Assembly (NCBI GenBank): GCA_026260175.1
Contig: JAKCWW010001153.1
Coordinates: 1 to 64,000, forward strand
Direction: 5' to 3'
Length of the DNA stretch: 64,000 bases
Origin: Reticulitermes lucifugus
Taxonomy: Eukaryota > Arthropoda > Insecta > Blattodea > Rhinotermitidae
Position numbers and translations under genes: made by a program. This document shows positions 48,301 to 60,766 of the stretch, piece by piece. The first letter of the stretch is position 1. Each line of letters starts with the position of its first letter. Below the pieces are notes generated by a model, which saw only the letters and a program-made list of their open reading frames with translations, ran no database searches and had not been told where the DNA came from.

Positions 48301-48689
48301 TAGTAGCGGTAGAAGCAGCAGCTAAAACATTACACTCCAATTACGAAACCAAAGGTTACTTGTGTAGTGAAAAGATGCTGGAATTGAGGATTGGAATCGT
48401 GTCCAAAGTCTGTCTGTTATGCTTCCGAGTCATTTAACTGTGCTGATAGGCAGGGAACAAACTAAATTTCGTAGTAACTTGCGGTGTTCTGTACCAGGTC
48501 TGTAGTAAAAAGCATGACACAAACAGAATTTTACATTTACGTATTTCGGATACTGGAATAAAATGAATCACGGAAGGTCTTAATGGTTTGGTTTGGAGAA
48601 TGCCGTACCAGTTTTACTTATATTGTTCTGTTAGAGTGCAAAAATTATTTTATGTAGCTGATACTTTACAAACATAGAGTTTTGTTACA

Positions 48690-48925
48690 GTATGACAATG
48701 GAGCGGGGATAGCGCAGTCGGCGTAATAACTAGGCCATGGGTTGGAGTCGTGGTTTGATTCACGGTAGAGGCAAGCGGTTTGTCTCTTCTGCACAGAGGC
48801 GATACCGTCTCTAGCCTCCACTTGGCCCACTATTTAATGGGTACCTTGGGATATTTCCCAGGGTGTAAAGCGGCCGGAATGTGAGACTGACTACTTATCC
48901 CAATTTAGTGCCTCTTGCAGTTTTG
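48690..48925 (+). mobile_element. tRNA-derived SINE, AAAGCGGCCG family, best head
   Basis: GGGGATAGCGCAGTCGGCG (A box) at 48705-48723 and GTGGTTTGATTCACGG (B box) at 48750-48765 have tRNA spacing. Then AGAGGCAAGCGG, AATGGGTACCTTGGG, TTTCCCAGGGTGTAAAGC, GGCCGGAATGTGAG and ACTGACTACTTATCCC, ending near GTGCCTCTTG. Confidence 0.85.
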
Positions 48926-49763
48926 TTTTCATTTTTCACGGGGTTTTTGTTCCATTCGATCCAACGCTTTGTTTTCATAGAGCTTTTCGTGTCATCCTAA
49001 GAACTCTGCGTCATTTAACCACTGCCTTCACTGAATAACCACGCATTTGAACTCTTGTTCCCAGTGTTCAAGTGGACCAAACCCGCAAGATCGCAGTTAA
49101 ATACTGTCATGAATTTTGTAGCTTTCTTCTTACCTGAGCCTGGATTATTTGTATTCTAGCTGTAAATGTGAAAGCTATGCTTTCCATATTCGTATTCTTT
49201 TAAGCCGTTCATTCTACTTGAAAAGTGTAGGTTACGCTGTATGAAATATCACAGAAAGTGTAATTTCGTACCGCTTTTAGATTTAATGAATATTTAAGAA
49301 GACTCTCACAAAGACTTAATTCAGTTTCGGAATTAGAATAAACTTGAAATACGTACCTTATTAAGTTCTATCATAACTTCAGTCTGGAAATTATCCGATG
49401 GCTTGAATATTTAATGCCACAAATATGAAAGTTCATTTACATGTTTATGTCATGTTCTGGTATTGTAGGGTGGAATACAGCGTTACGCTTTATGTTCAGC
49501 ATTACCAGTGAGCACAATTCTAGGTCCTCCAGGCTTACCTGTGTGGCTTCCTGGCTCATGTTGTGGATGGAAAACTGAAAAGTGTTAGTTTTGCATACCC
49601 ATATGTCCTTGCAGGAAGAAACAGTGTCAAGAGACCTAATGACGTTTCTCCGTCCACGAAACAGATAGTCCAAGAAGATTATGCTAGTTATGATATGAGA
49701 CTCATGGTTTAAACGGCGGTAACTGTGAAATATGACGCCGTGTAAGGTGATAGATTTGCAGCG
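48926..49763. other. No recognised feature
   Basis: A 146-codon minus frame (49437-49877) overlaps the hairpin-bearing repeat at 49764 and has no domain that I know. Confidence 0.35.
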
Positions 49764-49840
49764 ACGTTTCATGGACCTTGCTACCTCCATCGTCAGAATA
49801 CATCTACATCGTCGTGATGTATCTGACGATGGAAGTAGCA
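49764..49840. repeat. Head-to-head pair of CTGACGATGG motifs
   Basis: CTGACGATGGAGGTAGCA on minus (ending at 49796) and CTGACGATGGAAGTAGCA on plus (from about 49820) point outward from a GATGTAT-type palindromic centre. The minus copy continues through a TGGA/TCCA stem to GAA-ACGT-C, the same architecture as the hammerhead-like family, but stem I is unpaired. Confidence 0.5.
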
Positions 49841-50339
49841 GATTACTGAAGAAAAGTAGTACGTGTTGACCGGACATACGGCGCTGTATTCCAAAAAGCA
49901 GTAGTTTTCGTTACCACAGTTTATTCCTCTGTTTAGGCAGAATTAAACTAGCTGCCATTTGTAAACATAGAATGAATATTTAAATTCATTTTTGTAATTC
50001 GTTTGCGTCCGAGACAGAAATTTAGACTGTTAATATACACTTCAGCCAAAAGAAAAAAAAAGTTGGTCGCTGCTTTTTTACGTAACAGAGAATTGGTTAT
50101 CGAACAAGGTTTGCTTGCGAGACTACTGAAGTAATTTGTTCTCATCATATACTTTTTTAATAATATCATAAGCTTGGCGTTCCGAAGTGAATGCCTCATA
50201 TCGATCACTATGTTTGTAAAATAAAATATAGGTATAGGATTTATTCACGCCGAAGCGACAAAAGATTAGTCACAATTTTGAAACGAAAATTGATAGTGCC
50301 TATCTGACTAATTACAACGGAGTCTGTTCTGAGAAATTT

Positions 50340-50620
50340 TGTCCAGATGTTGATGAAAGTCCCTGCTTTTTATGAAGCCCAAATATTCGTTACCATTACT
50401 AGCCTGAACCATATATCCGGGTTCTTTAAGATTCATTTTAATATTGTTCTCCCATCTGTGCCTAGGTCTCCCATTTACTATCTGGTCTTCAGTCATTCCT
50501 TCTAAAATTAAGTATAAATTTACTATCTCTTCCATACTTGCTAAAACTCCTTCAGATCAAATTCGTTCTGGATAACTGTGTCTGGCTACTTTCAACCTGT
50601 TTGTATTGTCCAATAAGGTA
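50340..50620 (-). mobile_element. LINE family A fragment, reverse
   Basis: The minus strand encodes GRPRHRWENNIKMNLKEPGY near 50420-50480, the conserved tail. Upstream minus sequence is antisense-recognisable to about 50620. Confidence 0.82.
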
Positions 50621-51574
50621 GTTGGTGCTCAGCCTCCAATATGGCTGTAAATTCGTGTCTAATTAAAAGCGTATCAAAATAAACAGAGCAAACTGTGGTT
50701 GTATTTCTGGACAGAGAATCTCCCCATAAATTATCCGTGTATAAATAATGCTGAGTGATGAGAATATATTAGTTACATATAGTACATAGTTTTATTTATC
50801 AATTATTCTTTAGGTTAAAGTATAAAAAAGGAAAATATCATACAAATGCCACAGCCCGTCGTTCCAAGTCTGTGGATTAAATTAAAAACGGAAATTTATG
50901 GAATAAATAAAATGCGGGAGTGGCATTTAATATATATGCCATAAATTAAATAATTCTGTTCCAGTTTACAGATATTTGTGATTAAATAGTTGTATTGCAA
51001 AGTTCCGAAGGCTCGTCATTTGCGATGTACTTTGTACAAATACGGCATATTTCGTGCACCATTACTCGGGATTGCTCTAGGCAGCGTATGGAGTTGAAAA
51101 GTGACAGAAGCAGAGCTGCCTACTTGACTGATGCGTAATTTTAAAATCCAAAAAGGAGAGCAACATTTTTCCATGAAGACAGTTCGGGGGCGATCAGTAT
51201 TGTAAAGTACTAAATATTAAAGAAAAGAGTGTACCAGAAATACCAAAACCACGCTATTGGATATGCGTATAGAGGGTATGTATCTGTCAACACACTGATA
51301 GCAGCAGTACTTGATGCATGCGAGAATCTTAAAAAAATATGTTGTTATGGTTTCGTAAGGGTTGATTTTGAAATGGAGAGGGGATGGGTTGGTGAACCGT
51401 CAGGTTCTGCCACCACGAGATGGTAGCAGTGAGTCTGGAACACATTTGGTGTAGAAATTCTTCTTCAAATAAGAATGGAAGATGCACTCCTCAGCATCTT
51501 TGTGCACGGAAGGTAGTCGGCCAGTCTGATACGCAACCATACGTGCCTAGAGCTGTGCTAGGCCCGTATAACAT

Positions 51575-51855
51575 TAATTAACTCCATGGAACGGAATCCT
51601 TCTTCAGAAGCTAACAGTCTCTCAACTAGACAAGTAATTACACTCCTCTTATGAAAACAGAAGTTTCAACGCTGTGTCCACAAGAACACCCCACTGATTC
51701 CTGTCCTGAGTCAAATGAATCCATTCTACTCCCTCCCACTATTACTTCTAGATTGATGTTAATGTTGTCATACCATCAGTGCCTATGTCTAAAAAATGTT
51801 ATATCCTCTTAATGCTTTATGTCCAAAATGTTATGTGCTTTATCAGCTGTCTTGT
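51575..51855 (-). mobile_element. LINE family A 3' end, reverse
   Basis: AACTCCATGGAACGGAATCC, then CAGAAGCTAACAG, antisense to the LINE terminus, then a blurred match to the coding tail near 51750-51790 (ATGTTGTCATACCATCAGTG). Confidence 0.75.
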
Positions 51856-52712
51856 AAGTACTAAATTTCTGTTAATTTTATGTGCCTTCCTGTGATTAGT
51901 CTAATAAAATCTTAAGAATTCATATTATGACATCCCTGATTATGCAATTTTCTTCGTCTTCCTGCTATTCTCACGTGGAGCTAAATAATCTTCCAGCTCT
52001 CTGTTGTCAGTTGCCCCATTCTGTGTTCTTCCCTAAAAGTGAAATACCAAATTTCACGCGGTGAAAACTACTGTGTGTAGCATAATTTTTTTGTTTGATC
52101 GTAGATATTTTTTCATATCGTATACATAAGATAGCTCCATGTTAGACGTCTGTTTTTATGCTGTTTTATCTGCCAGTGTTTTTTGAATCATGAAAGGGTT
52201 CCGGTAGACGAGTACGTGCTGAAACAAAAATATCTAAAAATTATGAATTGGAAGTGGATTTTCTTCATCCCTACGTCTTTATTGTGTGCAGTGCCGAAGT
52301 TCAAGATGTTAGGGAAAGGACGGAGAGAAACATGAAATTTCTTAGTCAATTAATCACATTTGATTCTGCACCAATAAATCTGCTTGTCTTTAGCATTACC
52401 CCATTACCCGATTTTTTGTCAGATACAGTGGAACGTCAGGTTGTAGCAACTTATAGCCGTTGTAATTATGATGGGAAACGAACTTCTTGTAATGTTTAGG
52501 AAAACTTATTTCTTGATTAATTAGTCTAAATGTCTTTGAAAGGTCTTCTTAAAAACTTGTCTTCATTTTTCATGTTCTAATGTTAAATACTGTAACTCGT
52601 GTGCCCTACAGGTAGGGGCAAGAATGTGCATATGTGACAGATTTTTAAACTACTTTCCATTTAATATAATCGTAAATGGGGCTTACCTTGGTATGTGAAG
52701 TATCGTTTACAG

Positions 52713-53191
52713 CAGTGGTTCCCAAAGTGGGCGGTACCGCCCCCTGGGGGGCGGTGGGATTACCGAAGTGGGCGCTAATAGGTACGGGAGGTGGAAGGGA
52801 GCGCTGTTATTATCACAAGGGGGCGCTAGTAGACAAGTAGTGCATTTATTTTTATGATAAAATTCAAATAAAGTAATTTTTGTGTTAAAAATAAACAATG
52901 AACTAAATTTCTTAGTATTTCAATTTATGAATCTGATTAAAGCACATATTATTTTTAATAAACTATTGCTAGATGGATTATTGTTAATTATAAAAATATA
53001 ATAAATTTTAATTTATTAACACATAAAACATTAAGTTTCACTCTTATAATTTTATTTAAACGATTTTTTAAATATAAAATAAAATTGGAAACCAAAGCGC
53101 ATTTATGTTTTTTAAAAAAAGGTAGGGGGGCGCTGTGGGTGTGTATTTGGAACCAAAGGGGCGGTGGACCGAAAACGTTTGGGAACCACTG
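52713..53191. mobile_element. 479-bp non-autonomous hAT element with perfect 8-bp duplication
   Basis: Ends CAGTGGTTCCCAAA and TTTGGGAACCACTG are inverted repeats typical of hAT transposons. GTTTACAG occurs exactly at 52705-52712 and 53192-53199. The interior is AT-rich with GGGGGCGCT motifs near both ends and no transposase, so it is a mobilised derivative. ORFs called across it are spurious. Confidence 0.95.
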
Positions 53192-53199
53192 GTTTACAG

Positions 53200-53430
53200 A
53201 CACTCCCCGACTTAACGCAATAGCTGCGTTCCGGATTATCCGGCGCAAGTCGGAACAGAATATACATGTGGTGAATCTGAGTGCTATACAAGGTAGACCA
53301 GCTGGAATCCATACTTCAGCACACTGGAATGTGATCTGGCGCAGCATGACCGCCTCGCCACCTGTGTTACACCCAGCAGTGCTCTTCCGCCACCTTCGTC
53401 TCACTGCGCTTCCATTCCCGCAAGGTAAAT
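53200..53430. repeat. Possible pogo/Tigger-like fragment
   Basis: CTCCCCGACTTAACGC and GGCGCAAGTCGGAA form an inverted GACTT...AAGTC pair that recalls the ends of pogo-type elements. No transposase and no clear second terminus. Confidence 0.25.
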
Positions 53431-54470
53431 AAGTCACGCTTTGAAACAATGTTGTTAATACATATGTTTTACTTTTTTAAAGTAGCGTAAGCCGGGACTC
53501 CGTAACTTGAAATTGCGTGTCTGTAGTTGTTGGTTTGCTTATCGTCGCTGTGTTAACTGATATACGAGTATAAGCTCGTGTTCAGTAGAACGTTCAGCAG
53601 TTCTCTTATGTGTCAAAAGAAACGAAAGTAATCAGCCAAGATAGCTGTTATATGAATGATATTCGAAATTGTGTCCTTCCCAAACGTTGTTGTTCTTATT
53701 CGTCGCCGTCTGCTGCTGCTGCTGCTACTGCTGAAATTGTGAGTCGTGGTACTAATTTTGGTGGTTTTAGTGTATGCAAAGACTGCACCTTTGCATGTGC
53801 TGATTTCGTTAAATAAAATTCGGCGAACTCCGGAGGTCAGTTCCAGAAGAAACGTTTTTTTTTTAAAAAGGGACCTTTTCTCAGCGATTAAGATTCTGTG
53901 GCTGTTTTAAACTGAAGTATGTTTCATACATGACTGAGCTTTGTTGTTATAAAATGGGTAGAATGTTACGAGGCTTCGCATACTGAAGTTTATTTTCCTC
54001 GTTTTTAAATCTCAAATGCTTCAAGACGATTTATGTATTGAGACATAAGTTTCTTGACTGATAAACATCCAGACAAAGGTTCTTATAACTTTTACCATGA
54101 GCGTAGAGAAAACTATATCAATGCCTCATTTCATCCAGCGATATATTAACCGTCTATAGCCCGGTTGTTACTATATGTACCACCAGGCTTAACGTTCTGG
54201 AATTCTACATTTTTCCGACAGAGTGCCTTATGTGTTTTGTGTGGATGTCGGCAAAAAGCGATTATTCTCCTATACAGAATTAACTGATTGGTTATTATGA
54301 AGGAGACGGATTGTGTGCACTGCGCGATACAAACTGAATCTTAGAGATGATTCAGGTTCATCTTAATATATTAAGGGTTAAATTTCATATGTCCATGTCT
54401 TTCGAAGGTCATGGCTTTGTGCTGTGAAAGAAGAGGTATAAATTATATATTTTAAAAAGAAGTCCTAAGA

Positions 54471-54635
54471 CAGGGATGTACAAATCTCGGGCACTAGGCC
54501 CCCTGGGCGACAGAATTGTGTATAATGGTGCCTGAAATTTGTGGATCCTCAGTATGCAACGTGCTTCATGTCACACTTCTGACGTCTAGAATTTTGAGAT
54601 GGCCTTTAGATTTTTGTAAAAGTTGTGAACGCCTT
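54471..54635 (+). mobile_element. 165-bp hAT-type MITE
   Basis: Starts CAGGGATGTACAAATC and ends near GTGAACGCCTT. TCCTAAGA at 54463-54470 and TCCTGAGG at 54636-54643 match at 6 of 8. Same length as the 36770 copy. Confidence 0.82.
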
Positions 54636-55294
54636 TCCTGAGGGTGTGGAAAGTCAGGGATTACCCCATGTGTAATGGGTTTACTGCATGATGACTGGCT
54701 ACGTAATGAATGCATCTCGCCTAGTTTTGCTCTGGGTGTCAAACTTTTATCGGTGTTTGGTTATTCGGTAACTACTTGTAACTACAAGGAACTTATTGAA
54801 GATTTCGCGATGACTCTGCACATACATTTTTGCCACTAGTAATGTTCTATTTTACATTAAAAGAAACACTTAAAACCTCGAAAAGGCTGAGAATTTTATA
54901 GAAAGATAAAAACTTCACTGTACTTGACGTATGGAAAAGCGGAGGTAACTTTACAAGAATTTTTAATGTCGGATCGATGTGGAGAAATCTAGCCACCATA
55001 CTACCAAACTCCGGCCGCTTTGCTCTCTGAGGAAGGAAGCCCTAAGACACGCTATTCCGAATAACGAATCGGAAAGGATGTGGAAGGAATCGGTAGTGGC
55101 TTCACTTGCGGTACGGCGTATACACGGAGAAACTAAAGATAAGGACATTTTTTAGTCAGTAGAGCAGTCTTTCGGCCAAGATTTTAATTTGGAAACTCTG
55201 AAACGCGAAACACGTTCGGTACCAGCCCGACTGTAACGTTCGGTAGTACATATAGGCCTATACAAAGAATGAAAGTAAAATGATGATGTCCCTT

Positions 55295-55470
55295 TGCACG
55301 CCAGGAGGGAATATGTGGGAATGAAGGTATGGCGACATTCCTTAATTTTGGCACTGGATGCTGGTGAGTGGCCAGATTGACACTCCGGCCACTTTATTCC
55401 CGGGGAAAAAATCCCCGGTAACCATTGAATAGGAGGCACAGGGTTGGCTCCAGAGCCGTTTCGGACGCGG
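55295..55470 (-). mobile_element. tRNA-derived SINE, AAAGCGGCCG family, 3' part
   Basis: The minus strand contains TATTCAATGGTTACCGGGG, TTTTTCCCCGGGAATAAAG, TGGCCGGAGTGTC, AATCTGGCCACTCACC, then GTGCCAAAATTAAGG. The tRNA-like head is missing or unrecognisable. Confidence 0.72.
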
Positions 55471-56028
55471 TACTTATGGGGCAAATCTGTGTCACAAAGG
55501 AAATAGGAAGCCTATTTTCCGGCCGTCCAATCCATATCCTCACAGTGACTGAAAGCGATAGAAATCTTCTCAAGCCACTAGACTTGACAGTTCGATGTCG
55601 AAGACCGAGGTTTTGGAGAATTCATATCTCCGTCATGATGGAATGATTTGATGTGACATAATTTCCTGATGGCGGAAACAGAGAAGATCGCCGAAAATTT
55701 GGGCTTTGGCACCAATTGATGCAGCCGATCAACCGAGAAGACATTATTAAAGGTGAAACGCATTTCGTTTTCCTACCAGAAGTGTCGTAGCTTCCATCAG
55801 TAGAGTTTGCTGCTCATGGCAGCCCTCAGTAGACCTGGCCGGCCGTAAACTTAACTGCTTTTGCCTCCAGTTGGTTACTTTGTATACCACCATGGGCTCA
55901 TACTTTATAGTATTACTTTCCCATTTACTGTCCCATAACTTTGTTCAAATTGGACGCAACAATCAGCGTATCTTTACAGCATATTTTTTAAACAATGAGG
56001 AAGCACTGTCAGTTGTTGAATGTTAACA

Positions 56029-56192
56029 CATGGATTCACAAATCCCGGGCGCCAGGTTTTCGTGGCGACTAAACTTTACATGGTGGAGCCTGATATTCAT
56101 GTTCCTCAATATGGAACTTGCTTCACGTCAACCTTTTGGCGCCTAGAATTTTGAACTGGTTCTTAAATTTTTGGAGAATTTGTGCACGCCTG
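56029..56192 (+). mobile_element. 164-bp hAT-type MITE with 8-bp target duplication
   Basis: From CATGGATTCACAAATC to ATTTGTGCACGCCTG. Flanks TGTTAACA (56021-56028) and TATTAACA (56193-56200) match at 7 of 8. Collinear with the three other copies. Confidence 0.9.
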
Positions 56193-56459
56193 TATTAACA
56201 TAAATTGTGCGTAAAATGTATTCCCTCCCCCTTCCCGCAGTTCAGATTGGCCAAAATTCTTGCAATTTTCTTCTGTAATTGACAAAATTCTGAGGTCTCT
56301 GCCAGGGGCTGATCACTCGTTCAGACGATTCCTACCGAGTGTGATGTGACTGAGTATGATCTTGAAACCTCGACAATGAGGAGACCTTGGCTCACTAGGG
56401 GCTGTCGCGCCAAAAAAGAAAATTAACAAATTCCCTCCTCCCCGTCACTTTAGCAACCA

Positions 56460-56530
56460 CCTGAAGCGATTTGTCACCCGGAAGGTGGAGGAAGTAACTT
56501 ATTTCGAAACGTCGAAATGGACAATTTGTA
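56460..56530 (+). repeat. Weak hammerhead-like remnant
   Basis: GAAGGTGGAGGAAGTAAC followed by TTATTTCGAAACGTCG resembles the second motif type seen at 27511 and 49764. The core is not intact. Confidence 0.25.
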
Positions 56531-57017
56531 ACATCTCAAAATACCATCTTTTGAGCGACACCCACCGTGAGAACCTGAAAACCTCCATTATGTTAATGAA
56601 TATTAATTAACAGCAGATATTTTCGGCGTTTGATGGAATAGTTAGGAGCATTTTATTGCTTCTTAGATACTTCACAATATGGCGACAAATTGTAAACATC
56701 AGTTGATTATGTTAACCGACGGACAACAATTTGAAGCTCTTACGACAAACTTCGCCCCGCGAACTTCGGCTTGTTAACCACTGGTCTGCCGAGTCTCTGT
56801 GGGTTTGCTTCTTATATAAAGTATAAACTAAAGTTAAAATTGGCCACGATCGCTTCCTTCACCATCGTATCTTTCTCCGTACATACGTATTCATTACCTA
56901 CGCACCTGATGCATCGTCGTCATACAGCTTACTTAGTTAAAGAAGTGGCGGGACATGCTCTGGAGCGAACTCAGAATCGTGTTGTAACGTGTACGTCGGG
57001 TGTAGGAGCTGGGCATT

Positions 57018-57069
57018 ATGCTGTTCCTTGTGTTACATCTTGTGTCGGGGTTTTTATCTGTTCTGGAAG
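57018..57069 (+). CDS. Speculative signal-peptide-like exon
   Basis: ATG at 57018 opens MLFLVLHLVSGFLSVLE and ends at AAG|GTAATA in phase 1, the same phase as the exon at 45936. It could be an alternative first exon of the same rightward gene, or chance in T-rich DNA. No promoter motif was found just upstream. Confidence 0.2.
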
Positions 57070-60000
57070 GTAATAACAAGACAGATGACATTTTGATACA
57101 AAAGTAATCAGATAAATGGAATCATTTTCCTTTGATGTCATATGAGGCAATAGATGAATATTGCTCTCTTGAAACAAATTTTGAAGTATAAAATATGACA
57201 ACGTATTCAGGCAGTTGGAATACTGTACAACGTATTTAAAGCGTATGTAGATAAACGTGTCAAGTGCGTCCACAAATATCGAACCCAAGGCTAAACGGCA
57301 TGTGTGGGCGTCAGTGCTAGGACTATCAGACTAATAAAAATCAATCAAATGTAATAACAAATTTAAAAGGTGGCATTATTTCAAATCGTATTTTCTCATT
57401 GATGCAGATTTCACCAGCGTTGTCTTTTTCGTAAACTTTTTCCTTACATGAAAATAAATGATATGTTTTGGAAACCCGAGTAATATTTTATGTTGACCTG
57501 ATTTGTCGAGTGAATTTCCCACGTAAATATTTCATCCTCGCTTCGGCGTACTCTGATTTCCCAAAGTTAGCGAGGGATGTGCATCGATACCCCCCTCCCC
57601 AAACATCACTAAGTCTGTCAACCATTTTTTCGTTTGCAAAAAATTACGATCCAGTTCTTTTAACTCCGCCCTGCCCCCGCACCCGGACACTGCCACGAAA
57701 TATTACTTTCCCTGTCACCAAAACTGAGAATTTTATAATAAAGTGGATGTGAGGACACTGAACCCATGGTGTTTTAAGAGAATGTATGTTCTGAGGGGTC
57801 TGCATATTTTCTGTATACATGGGCAGTGCGCTCTTTCTGTCCTTGTGTGTTGACGAAGCATGTCTGTTACATCGTGTTTCGTTACAGCTTTTGGAGAACC
57901 TTTCAAATAAATTTTGTCCTGTGGACTTATTGTTGGTATGATGACCCGCCGGATGATACTGGTGCTACAGTACACGGCTGTTGGTGGTGGGCGCTACTTA
58001 TAATGAATTACATATTGAAAACTGGACCATTTGATACTTTGGTATTTGGAATGCCACTTTATAGAACTTTCTTTATCTTTCGAAGTGTGATTTATCTACA
58101 GCAACTGTATACTCAGTGGAACATGCTGTTCCATTTGTCATTTTGGGCTACACTTCGCGTGGAATGAAAGAATGAATATGAAATAAACATCGCATAATGT
58201 GGACTGCTGTAATGATTATACCATAATTTGGGACAAAAAAGTGCAATAAATTTGATTCTGTTGTGAGAGCTGTGGCGTAAAGGAAACTTCAGTATTAGAT
58301 ATAAAACGTTGTTTCCCATTACGATAAATAAATTATTTTATAAGGCAGAGCGAATTACCAGTACTTCCCTTCCACGCGTTTATAAATTATACACAGCGCA
58401 GAGTAACATTCAGCATTTTAACTGGATGCTATAAATTTAGCTGTGACGCAAGTCCTATATTTTGTTCAGGGTTTCAAAATGTGTGTGATGTACAAAAAGT
58501 GCAACCACACAGATAAAAAGTGAGTTCCGTAATATAAATAGAACTTGCAGTTTCTACTGTATATGTATTTTAGTATTAATTTATAGCTGTAGAAAATAGG
58601 GTTTAAAGCGGTTAGGTATATCAGTATATCTGCCCCTTGTAGTAAGTTGATCAACATTGCAGGTGTTACACGTTCTGATTTATTCTAAGGGGAAGAAGTT
58701 GTACGTCTCTTTATTCGGAACATGTCCGTCTGTGTAGAAATGGCCAGTGTTTAAATAGTGCAAAGTAATATTCTGTATTTTGTGATTCAGTGCGTAGGGT
58801 CAGTGAAGTGAAATAGGAACATGGGTTAAAGAACGCGAAGTACTTTATGTGAAGAACGAAATAGTCGATTTCCTCCACAGCTCCTGTAAATTATTATGCA
58901 TGTTTTTGCATTTACATACAATAAACGCAAATAATTTTGAATAAAATAGGATCTGTACCTGCGACATGCCATTGTGCTTATTTACAAGTAGATGTAATGT
59001 TTACATCTTTCGGTGGACACAGTTAAAACTTAACTATAATTTCTTCTTACAACATTTTTCGACTGTAACAGTTATCTTTAGGTAAGTTTCCCCACAATAT
59101 GTGAACAGTACAAACATACAATGCCGAATTTAAGACCGCTGCAAAGGGTTTTGCATCCTGTATGCAATGACCTTTATAAGTAGTGTTAGGTTTTAAGCTT
59201 GATATTTATAGTTTGCTGTTTTATCTATGTTTTTATGCTTTTATATAAGCTTGGAGTCCCAGTGTAGTAGAATTCGGAGTTTTATATTTGTACAGTTTAT
59301 ATATTTTCAGACCCACCCGAAGAAGCATTTACAGTCAACACATATAAGTGAGAAGAAAGCATAATAAAAATGTTATTTTTCCGACGGAAAGGTGTTACAT
59401 TTTATATAGCTGTAATAATATAGGAATTTCTTATGTCATATTAAATGATTAATAAATGAAAAAACTCCGTATAAGTATATAAATGCTAAATTTAAATTAT
59501 ATCCACGCGACTGGATCACACATTATGGCGTCTCCGTGAAAATATATCTCAGTAAAATTTGAGTTCCTCCATTTTGAGTATTAGTCGGTGAATTACTTTA
59601 ATTATGGTCCAGTAACAAAATATTGTTTACTGTTATTCAATTCGTATAAGCATATTACGAGTGATTCTATATTTTATGCAATATTATTTTTATTCTAACT
59701 GGCTTATTTGGTTCAGTTGTGCCTAGGTTTCAAATCCGATTGTATGTAGACCATTAATTATTTGTAGTTAACGAACGTTTTATTTTGGAACGTGTTGTTG
59801 TGATATAATTATTTGCCCTTGCTCCTGTTTTCGTCATCTGTTTGTAGGCGTCAGACACATATCTCCTGGATAATAAACGTGACAAAAAAGTGTCAGTATC
59901 ATACATTTAGCACTGTGCAACACGTGGATGGCAAATAAAAGAATGAGGAACTGATCAGATCATGACCTGGAACACATATTTCTCTCCATTCTGCATTCTG

Positions 60001-60766
60001 TTGCTTTTGCAATGAAACGTTTTCACCGTGTTCTTCCTTCCATCCACATAAAATTCAGTAATATATAGGCTTGCTTGAAGTTTCAATTTAAGACGTAGAT
60101 TTAATTTAAATGGGACCGCACTAACGGACACTTTACGTTAAGACCTCCATGCCTTTCTGTACAAATCTCGACCGAAACTCACACCTAACTAGTTACATAT
60201 TTATCGGAGTGAAAATTGTTTTAAACATAATTTGTAAAGAGAAATGGAACACATTTTGCCCAGTACACTTTTCTACTAATTATACTGCCTACGGAATTAG
60301 ATACAATCACGTTTTATGTTGTCGTCTGACAACTCATGACTAATATTGATCGATGAAGGGGGGGCGGTGTTGGATGTCCAGTGCATTAGGAGAGGACAGA
60401 AGGTTGGTAATTTTTTTTAGTCGTCCTCTTCTACCTACTCCGGTTTAGGTTGGTATTTAAGAACTAAAAATCAACCGGAAATAACAGCTAAGGCGCCTGA
60501 AATGTTATGCGAAGCCTGTGTTTCCTAACTGGTTAGACTTCATAATTCTGAAGAGTCATGATACGCAAGCTGCTTACAACCACGGCAGTGAAGACGATGA
60601 GTGAAGTATTTCGAACACGCTAAAGTGGTGGTCTTCCACTATGAGGGTTTTGCATGGGACTAATAACCCGTCACCTTTAAACCCTTGGAAGCAGAAGTGT
60701 AGCACAGAGCCCTGCTTTGTTTCGTTTATGTAGCACCGTCTGTACAGTTAATTGGGAAGACTGAAT
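57070..60766. other. No recognisable feature
   Basis: 3.7 kb of AT-rich DNA. A 113-codon plus frame at 57826-58167 has odd aromatic-rich composition (YCWYDDPPDDTGATVHGCWW) but no family. A patch near 60520-60720 may be old retroelement sequence; I could not support it. Confidence 0.4.

Noticed and set aside
48690-48770. Possible tRNA gene
   Set aside because: Good A and B boxes but it continues into the shared SINE body found at four other places.
49437-49877. 146-codon minus-strand ORF
   Set aside because: Overlaps the CTGACGATGG repeat, has no domain that I recognise, and the repeat explains its middle third.
52988-53449. Overlapping ORFs of 153, 115 and 66 codons
   Set aside because: They cross the border of the 479-bp hAT element and lie in all frames on both strands.
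57826-58167. 113-codon ORF rich in W, Y and F
   Set aside because: No family resemblance, no splice or promoter context, and an overlapping antisense frame.
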